In this document: positions 56,101-64,000 of the stretch, piece after piece
Position numbering within the stretch: position 1 is the stretch's first letter
Layout: every line of letters begins with the position of its first letter
Origin: Tubiluchus corallicola
Lineage: Eukaryota > Priapulida > Priapulimorpha > Priapulimorphida > Tubiluchidae
NCBI GenBank assembly: GCA_030141605.1
Contig: JAQGDQ010000159.1
Location: forward strand, 124,001-188,000
Reading direction: 5' to 3'
Length of the DNA stretch: 64,000 nt
Notes under the pieces: generated by a model
Seen by the model: the letters and a program-made list of their open reading frames with translations, nothing else
Databases searched by the model: none
Told to the model about the DNA's origin: nothing
Translations under genes and position numbers: made by a program

Positions 56101-59100
56101 ACTAGTACAGACAGGCCATTTTACAGCGTTTTCTGCATCCCCGAATATGGGTCACGGTTATGTAATAATTTAGAGATAGTAATGTTTTGCTTCCCGAGAT
56201 GGCACCAATATCTGGCCTGGCCCATCAATTTTTGCACTACTATAATATTTAACCGAATTAGTGACAGAATTTTGAAATTAATTTGATCTGTCTTGTGTGA
56301 AAACTGCTTGCAAGGTGTTTAAACCAGATTTTACAAAATAACAACGTCGGATTTGTATTCAGTACTACAGTATACCTCTGACTTGTAATTTTCGCGTTTT
56401 TTAGAGATATATACAGCTGTGGCCAATCTGTGGGTCCTTGAAAAACCGTAAATGGCTTGTTTGGGCCCTTTCATACAATAAACCAAAAGTAGATTTGCAT
56501 TATGCTTGGCAAAAACGTCATTCCCGCAATTTTTAGGATTATTTACTTTAATATCACGATGTGCCCTATATTCGGATCTCCAGAAACCCTACAAGATGGC
56601 CGGTTTTGGGTTAGTACTTTCATATGCACAGAAAAACTAGTTTCAGATTTGCATTCAGAAAAAGATTGTAACATAAACATTTCATGTAATTTTCAGATTT
56701 ATGCAGTTAGTGTTACGGTGTACCGTACTTCTGAAGCCGAAAAGCCCTAAAATGGATTTCTCGGCAACTGCGTTCAGCCATACAAAAACTACTATAAAAC
56801 GTAATATTAGATTTCGATTCAACACCAAAAATACCCTCTTCCTGTAACTTTCAAATTTATATAAGCTATAGTGGGACATGTCCCTGATGCCAACCTGGAA
56901 TGCCCTAAAATGTTCGAAAGAGATATATCAAGGAATTTTTTTTTAGAAAGGACACCCTCTAAAATGTTGTTCATGTTTTTTGTCCCAGAATCAGTTTTCA
57001 AAAGATTTGTGGCCACTTGGTCTAATTTTTTGGAATTGGCACCTGTGTAGTATGTTTGAGTTAATTCAACTAACACTGTAACAATGACTTTTACAGCGAA
57101 GTGCACAGTACTTACACAAAGAGCTTCCTGTTCGAATCGCTCACCGTATAGCTGGGTTTCGTGGCTTACCTTTCATTGTAGGATGTAATCCAACTATTCT
57201 GCATGTGGTACGTTACCTGTTACATTGTATATATTGGGTATTTAATAGATTTTTAGTCCTATGTTTACTTATTAATTTGCTAGTGTCAAGCTAGAGATTG
57301 CGTGTGTGTAATTTTAGATCCGTTTTAGTTTCGTCGAAAGGCAAAAAAAACGAAAGTGTGGATTGGTAACTTTAATGAATTTATTAGGGCACTCGTATAA
57401 CTATAAATTTTTATTTTGTGTTTTACAATGACAATAAAAGTTTCCAAGACCCTTTCTGACCTACTTTTGAATTTTTCTTTGCGTGCCTAGATTTGTTTGC
57501 AGGATTCGATTAAATTAGCTTATGGATTATATTACATATGAGGAGATAGTTTTTTAGTATTTAAATTTTAAGGGCCTAAGGCATTGGAATTGTATATTTT
57601 TTGGGGTGGTCCAAGTTTCATTTTTAGCCATTAGTATTGATTGTTTCTTATTCTTTTGAGAGAAGTTAGTAAGAGTACTATTCATTAATTGATTGTGAAT
57701 TGTTTAATTTTTTTAGCATGAGATGTATGTCAGAGCATTCCAGTTACTTTCTGAATTTCCTATGGTGAGTTGCAATTTTCACAAAGTTGTTGATTCAGTG
57801 AAAGCTGAAAATATATAATCTTAAATCTGTATAATTTCTATTTGTCCTTTCTATGTAGTTTTTTTGTATTAATTCACAAATTAGTTCCCTAAACTGGCCT
57901 AAAAGAAAAAAATGATTTAATTCTTGTAGTTTTAAGTATATTATTTTATTGACGGTATTGTGTTGTTTTTTATTTGTGTACTTGTGTGATTCTGTTCATT
58001 TTTATAACTGCAATTTTGCTTTGAATAAACTCTACTTGTCTAGATGGGCTAGATGTGTTAAAAAATGTACACAATTGTTTTTGCATTTTTTGCTTTATCC
58101 CAGCTTTTTAAATTAAATCACTGGAACTCCTATACAGTCTGTCTGCATCTGAGATCTTTTGTTAACAATCTTGGTAATAAATAAGTGATACAGTAACTTT
58201 ACAGCTAGATGGTCGCACTTTGGTATTTTGGCATTTCGCCATCTTTTTCAGAACACCATATCTCTGTAAGAGCTTCCTTGACCTGATATACAAAAATACT
58301 TTTCCGCAATGTAGCCTCTAGCCGGGTTGTCCTACATGTTCCCGAAAAGTTGCACAACTTGTCTTTGGTTACTCTTCGTGTTTAAAATATTAAAATGGAC
58401 AATTTTTACATATTTTGTACATTCAAGACAATTGCACATGCTGTACTTCGTTGCTGTACTTTCCACATGCATATAATTAAATTTGGTAGCAAAAAAAAGA
58501 AATCCATGAAAATTCTTTTAAATTGATTGTTACTGTTTGTTTTGTGGTGAGCATCTGTTTCAGCGTTGTAAAGCCATTTATGTTAGAATCAATAGGTTTG
58601 TAAGTTGTGAAAGTTAGCGTAAGATTTATAGTAAGCTTGGTGTAAAAATGGATGCATGAGATTGTCTGTGGGTAACATGGTCACTAAGTCTTGATGTAAT
58701 AGCTGACATGTCTCATCAAGCAATCATAAGGCATGGATTTAATTCCTGAATTAGATTCTAAAATGCCAGTCTAACAGTTGTAATTGTTGCAGGCACTAAA
58801 GATAATAAGTTGTTATTTATATCTAGTTACAAAGATTACATTGCAATCCGCAAAAGTAGGATGGTTTTCGATTACATGTATTAACATATAAGAACAGGCC
58901 GTCATGCTGAAATTTTGTTTAGAGTAAATTCAAGTACACCGTGTTTTGAAATTTCTTACTTCAAAATGGTTCTACCTGAATGCTGTTCATCTTAATTCGT
59001 TATGATCTCAGATTAGAGATGGTGACACTGAACAGAAGTATACAGGCATGTTAAAACAGCTGCTTGATGATCATCGTGATGTGGTTACTATGCTTGCTGA

Positions 59101-62100
59101 AGGATTCAAAGATTGCCATAGACATATTCAGGTAAACCCGATCTGTGTCTTTTGTTACACAATACACAAAGTTATTAACAAGTCTGGATTGTCATCAAAT
59201 ATGGTCTTCTAAAAATCCATTTAAAGTGTACCTACATTTCGAATTCTTGTTCTTAAAATGGTGTAGTGTGGGGATAAGCTAATGGCAGTGCAAAGATCCT
59301 TTGATTTCTCATTCACTTTTTTATGTGAGCAGATTTCGTAAGTGTTATGTCAAATTCTATCATTATATCAAAGAATTATATGTGTACATTCTTTAAAAAT
59401 TTTTGTGTTGCAAATGTCTTTCTAATATACTTATTTGTAGCAAAATTGGTCACATTTTTTATTTTAGCTTATGATTTAGGCAACTGGCTTTCATATTCAT
59501 ATACATGTATGAGATATATTACGTATTTAAGAGATTTTGTTTCAAAATGCTCCCTCCTTCTCAAACGATGGACAACTTAAGTTTGTTTTACTATTGCATT
59601 TATCTACTATTTAAACAGTCTTCATGTGTGATTGAAGCTGTAAGTCTATTGAAAGTAAGCCGTGTCATTATTTCAGAAAAAGATGTGACATCTTAAAATT
59701 AGTAATTCCTACATTTATGCTTTAGTACATTTGATGCAATGTTCACTGTGCTTGACATATTTACTTAGTGAATTTTGAAAAGCTACAATGCATGTTGTTT
59801 CTAAAAAAGTTCATTCTTGATTAACTCATCGTCTCTTTATCACATTAGCTAAGACTTTCGTTCTGTTACTTTCTTGATCTGTTTTCAGTGCTTATTTCTT
59901 CTACAGGATGTGGAACTGGTGCAGCTATTTTTAGATCGCACTCTGACATCTCGTCTGGGAATACGGATGCTGTGTGAAAACCACATACAACTGCATAATG
60001 ATAGTCCCGGTCAAGTGGGCATCATAAGTGTTGAACTGGAGCTGCGTAAAGTCATTGAAAATTGGGCAGATTTTGCAGGGTATGTTTTATGTGACATTTT
60101 GCCTGTATAATAATTAATGTTTAGAAAACATGTTGACCTTTTTACCGAGGTCTGGAGATGTACAAGCACTATTTTCAGGGGAGGGTAAAAAGTATTTGGA
60201 CCTTGACTTTCTGGCTGCTATGATACTTGCGTGTACTTGTAAACATAATAAACTTTCCAGTACGTTCATTGTTGTGTCTTTGTAGAGTCACAAATACTTG
60301 TTTTTAAACAAAATTCTAAATAAATGAGTTTGTCTGTCAGGTACTCGGTATACCTTTCATTTTTGGCAAACATTTTCTGAGGGAAGTGTTCCATATTATT
60401 GGATCCTACGAGTGGATTTTTGCATTGCATTTTCAGCTTTATGTGTAGCTACAGTAATTTGTTGCAAACTGTAATGATTAACCTAAACGTCATCACAACT
60501 TTTCTGTGTCGTAGGACACCTCATAACGATTTTCTCCCAAAAAAAATTCAAAATGTTCTTATGTTAAACATTTTAGTAGTGTCATTTATGTAAAATATTA
60601 ATACCATGGGTTGGTATTCTAATAGGCTTGTTATTAGTCACTGCAGGATCCTTGCTCACGAAGTTTAATTTGCTAAGATTATTTTAGGTAATCTCATAAG
60701 TCTTAAGTCAGTTATATTCCAAATTAGTAGTTTTTTAGTTTAAATACTAAAGTATAGTTTTTGTTGCATCTCTCTACTTGCACCGTGCACTCTGCACTGC
60801 AATTATACTGTAGTAGCTTTAGAACTTTATAATGATTGATGATTGATTGTATTTTGCATTAAAATTTTAACAAGTAGTTTTTAACTCTAGTCAAATCTGT
60901 GAGCATAAGTATGGAAGAGCACCAGAAGTGAAAATAAATGGTCATGTCAGTGCAGCATTTCCTTATATTCAATTACCACTTGACTACATTCTTCCAGAAT
61001 TGTTGAAAAATGCCATGAGGTAAGGATTTTTGTCTACAATTACTTTGATGTCTTATTATTTTGCAGCTACGTACAGCTAATAGTAGAGGGTTGTGAGATC
61101 TTGTTCTTGTCTCCTGTCATGTAAGACACTGCTTGTTTTCTTATGGTAGATTAGAAAACAAATTGTCATATTAGTTTTTTTTATCTACCTAACTGAATTA
61201 CCCTAAATGGCCATGTTGATGCTTGATTGTGATTACTGATTTTATTGTCATTTATGATATTGTTAATTATTTCATTTGAGTAATTTGCCATTTTATTTAG
61301 ACAGCAGTGGGTTGTTGAAACCATTTGTAAAATTAGTGGTGTTTTCTGGGCCTTGGTTATACAACCTGTACTTTCTATTTGTTATTTACAAAACACATGT
61401 AACTTGTTCAAAATGGGCACAATCATTTTAATGAATTTTACGTTAGTCTTTTTATTTTTTAGGGCTACTTGTGAAAAGAATGTTGATTGTAACACTCTCC
61501 CACCTGTTACTGTCACTATTGCAAATAATGATATAGACTTTGTTATACGGTATGTGAGACACTTTAGTAGTGGTGGTTTGTGTTCGATTACATGCACACG
61601 TTTGTATTGGTAAAAGTGACTAAAAATTAAGTTGAAACCTCATTAAACAAAGCACTCAGTTTGCATTTGTTTAAATAACAGCACATTGTAGACCTATTAA
61701 GAATTTATTTCCAAATTAAAACATTCTGCATGATCGTTGTTGTCATGAATTTCACAGATATAGTATAGAGAATGTTTTGCCAGCTATTAGGGTTTTGACT
61801 GATGCCACTACCATGCACACATTTGTGCTAATATATCTTTTCTGTTTTCTATCTCACTTTTGTTGTTTTGTTCAAAGTAAACACTGATTCAATTGTTAAG
61901 AAACGATCATTACTAAATCCATGCAGTCAAATCAAGCCTTTGAGAAAACAAGTAAGAGAATTTTTTGAGAGTTAGTTATGCCAGTACTTTTATGCAGAGT
62001 CTCAGATCGAGGTGGTGGCATAGAACATCAGCACATAGACAAAGTTTTGCACTACCATTTTACCACAGCTGACCAAGAAACTTCACAAATGGATGACAAC

Positions 62101-62463
62101 AACGGGCTTGGTAACTTCGTACAGGTTGTAAATCCAGGCCCTTCATCCGGGCCTATGTATGGGTAAGTTTGTTCTGCTGCTAATTTTCAGATGTCGCATG
62201 TATTGGTTATTAAATAAGTGCTAACCAATAATATTGATTGATTAATTTCATAATAAAAAATTGCTTCCTGTAGATAAGTATAAGTTTCTATGGAACATTT
62301 TCTCCAAATTTATTTCAGATTTGGATTTGGTTTGCCTACAGCAAGGGCATATGCTGAGTACCTAGGTGGTTCACTAAAAGTTATCTCAATGCAAGGAATT
62401 GGAACCGATGTTTATCTACGTTTACGACACATAGATGGCAAACAAGAGAGTTTTAGAATATAG
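52849..62463 (+). CDS. BCKDK: Branched-chain alpha-ketoacid dehydrogenase kinase
   Basis: Ten coding exons join in frame to 413 residues (human 412): 52849-53043, 53444-53512, 57097-57207, 57717-57764, 59012-59131, 59907-60079, 60891-61019, 61463-61549, 61998-62162, 62319-62463. After a variable N terminus comes [18 protein letters not shown] and [14 protein letters not shown], which marks BCKDK rather than PDK. The helical domain has [20 protein letters not shown] and [15 protein letters not shown]. The GHKL ATP-binding domain has the N-box [11 protein letters not shown] (about 272-282), G1 DRGGG (314-318) and G2 GFGFGLP (366-372). The end is [15 protein letters not shown]...ESFRI. The enzyme phosphorylates the E1-alpha subunit of the mitochondrial branched-chain ketoacid dehydrogenase and switches it off. 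The first about 40 residues hold few acidic residues and could serve as a mitochondrial presequence. Confidence 0.96.
53077..53150. repeat. (TA)n microsatellite
   Basis: About 37 TA units starting 34 nt after the splice donor of BCKDK exon 1. They extend the open frame of exon 1 as an artefactual Tyr-Ile run. Confidence 0.95.
55120..55260. promoter_or_regulatory. CG-rich island in BCKDK intron 2
   Basis: This is the most CG-dense stretch of the window. It holds CACGTG (55125-55130), a GCGGCGGCG core flanked by GTGCACG words in near-palindromic order, and further CG pairs to 55260. It could be an enhancer or alternative promoter; no start site can be proven. Confidence 0.35.
56410..56940. repeat. 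Decayed tandem repeat, period about 157 bp
   Basis: At least four units are anchored by a CCxTAxAATGG-like word ending near 56453, 56597, 56753 and 56910 (spacings 144, 156, 157). Between anchors recur TTTCATA/CAGCCATA, ACAAAAAC/AGAAAAAC, AGATTTGCATT-like and TGTAATTTTCAGATTTAT-like words in the same order. There is no coding potential. Confidence 0.6.
57765..59011 (+). other. BCKDK intron 4 (1.2 kb)
   Basis: A GT-AG intron that is T-rich on the plus strand. I see no repeat, RNA or coding signal. Confidence 0.5.
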
Positions 62464-64000
62464 ACATGATTTGCTATGCTTATTTATACCAACTAGATGT
62501 ATTATGTGTAACTTATCGTGAAGCTCTATATAAATTAAATTAAAAAGTGTAAAATCAATTTATTTTTTATGTTAAATGTAAACAAATTGTGCTATATGTA
62601 TTTTGAATATTCTGTTTTTAGCATACTAGCAATGCACTTTTTGGGTAGACGTCTCATTTTCAGCAATCTCAGAATTTTCTGTTTAATATATTTATAGAGC
62701 ATGCTATGTTCAAAATGAAGTTAGTTAAGCTTGCAATTGGAATTCAGATCTCCGATTCAGAAACTCAGAACTCCTTTACAGTTTTGGCAATAAAATGTGT
62801 TAAAATCTTGTGAAATGCTTTTTTTGAGATTATTGTTTGAACAGTGTATCTCTACGTTATTTTTCCTGGCATTTTACATTGGTGCTGTCACTGCTGTGCT
62901 GTTTCAGATGGGTGTTTATATTTGATTTTCAATTTTTGTTTTAAATGTGTACCCTATAAATATTGATGTGCTATTAACTGATTGGAAGGCAAATAAAAAA
63001 AATTATGTTTTGACTAGTCTTTCATCAACTGATGTGTTTAAAATTAGGCTAAGTAATGTTATTGTTAAATATTTTAATGTATGCCGATTGAATACGTACG
63101 CTTTTCTTGTGTGTGTAAATACTAAGTCACTGTGCAACATGAAATAATAATTTCGATTTGAATTGCAATGAAACTTCCTATCACCAGTTAAAACATTACC
63201 TGCATTCAGTATTTGGTTTGTGCTGGTTAGCTAATCAGTCCAACTTTTTCCGTGTTCAAGTCGAAATTTTGCACTGGATGCTGGCAGTTTTTGATAATCT
63301 TTCCTTTGTCTCTATTAAACTCACATTTTTAAATCATGCTGCACCCTTGTATCAACCAAAGAACTTTTGCATCTGTAAGCTTTTGCTTGTCTAGAGCTTA
63401 TTGTTGTTTTATTAGATTTGTTGTTCAAGATGTCTGCTGAGTTTTTAATTAGGTATGACCTATTACCTTTTGGTTTTGTTATCCATAATTTTAAGTTATG
63501 AACATTTCTATGATTTTCAAAGCTAGACTTGACTGTATTCAGTCATTTTCAGTTTAAATCTGAAATTACTGACAACAAGTATTTTCAATACCAAAAATGC
63601 TTTCAAGCAACTTCGTAATATTGAAATGATACTCTTTGATATTTTGTAGTTTAGCTACAATGAATTAAAAAAATTGATTTATCTTTTTTAGTGGTAAAAA
63701 ATTGTCGATGAGTCAAAAGCTGACTCATACAATGAATTAACCGAAGTTCGGTAATGTCATTTTAAATAGAGAATAAAATGTTTTGTTTTTGATAACTATT
63801 TTTCGGGCAATTCTGTAAGAGATAGGAAATTTCTGTCGGTAAGAGATCAGCTGTCTACAACCAAAAGTATTTGTGTAAAGTTTTATAGAGCTTTCTCAAA
63901 TACTTCACAGCATCATAGCTCAAGAATTTGATATTTAACACTGATTTATTTTAACACATTATTACTGTACATCACATATTTACATGGCAAAAAATAAAAT
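62464..64000. other. BCKDK 3' UTR and downstream spacer
   Basis: AT-rich non-coding sequence to the window end. Short open frames (62947-63147, 63158-63394) have no recognisable domain. A small hairpin at 63708-63728 (ATGAGTCA / TGACTCAT) carries two AP-1-like words. Confidence 0.5.
62789..62794 (+). terminator. Candidate poly(A) signal of BCKDK
   Basis: AATAAA about 330 nt after the BCKDK stop codon. Confidence 0.4.

Larger units (their letters stand above)
53513..57096 (+). other. BCKDK intron 2 (3.6 kb)
   Basis: It carries a CG-rich island (about 55120-55260) and the decayed tandem array (about 56410-56940), described separately. The open frame 55892-56173 has no recognisable domain. No coding exon is needed here because the flanking exons join in frame and match the family. 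Confidence 0.6.

Noticed and set aside
55892-56173. 93-codon frame in BCKDK intron 2
   Set aside because: Cys/Leu-rich chance frame without splice or domain support.

Overview
The window looks like nuclear DNA from an invertebrate animal. It is AT-rich. Its genes are split into many short exons with GT-AG introns of about 0.1 to 4 kb, and the introns hold simple repeats and old DNA-transposon copies. The proteins resemble human orthologues along almost their whole length. I cannot name the phylum from sequence alone.

Four protein-coding genes are present. (1) Positions 449-4558, plus strand: the last five coding exons of a coiled-coil ciliary protein, best read as CFAP44; its 5' part lies outside the window. 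(2) Positions 7775-35839, minus strand: a complete ANKFY1 / Rabankyrin-5 gene (BTB, about 20 ankyrin repeats, FYVE) in 24 coding exons that join in frame to 1146 codons plus stop. (3) Positions 39163-51063, plus strand: a complete kinesin-14 gene, KIFC1, with 15 coding exons and 662 residues; one intron appears to be GC-AG. (4) Positions 52849-62463, plus strand: a complete branched-chain ketoacid dehydrogenase kinase gene, BCKDK, with 10 coding exons and 413 residues. CFAP44 and ANKFY1 converge. ANKFY1 and KIFC1 diverge, with 3.3 kb between start codons. KIFC1 and BCKDK run head to tail. The four genes act in unrelated places (axoneme, early endosome, spindle, mitochondrial matrix), so this is an ordinary chromosomal neighbourhood and not a functional cluster.

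The less ordinary material lies in introns and spacers. Two copies of a pogo/Tigger-like DNA transposon sit in opposite orientation in two ANKFY1 introns. One keeps a relic of the transposase helix-turn-helix and the other keeps a transposase-like C-terminal tail. Both share an internal extra terminal repeat followed by about 215 bp of common sequence. Other elements are a third pogo-type element possibly nested in a hAT-like one, two short hAT-type MITEs with near-perfect 8-bp target duplications, and a tRNA-Ser-like sequence or LTR primer-binding site. ANKFY1 intron 1 also holds a decayed ankyrin-like coding fragment. There is a compound hairpin beside ANKFY1 exon 7 and a decayed tandem array of about 157-bp period in BCKDK intron 2. 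Promoter-like signals include a perfect NRF-1-type palindrome upstream of BCKDK and a CCAAT box upstream of KIFC1. I saw no prokaryotic operon, CRISPR array, rRNA or intact tRNA gene.
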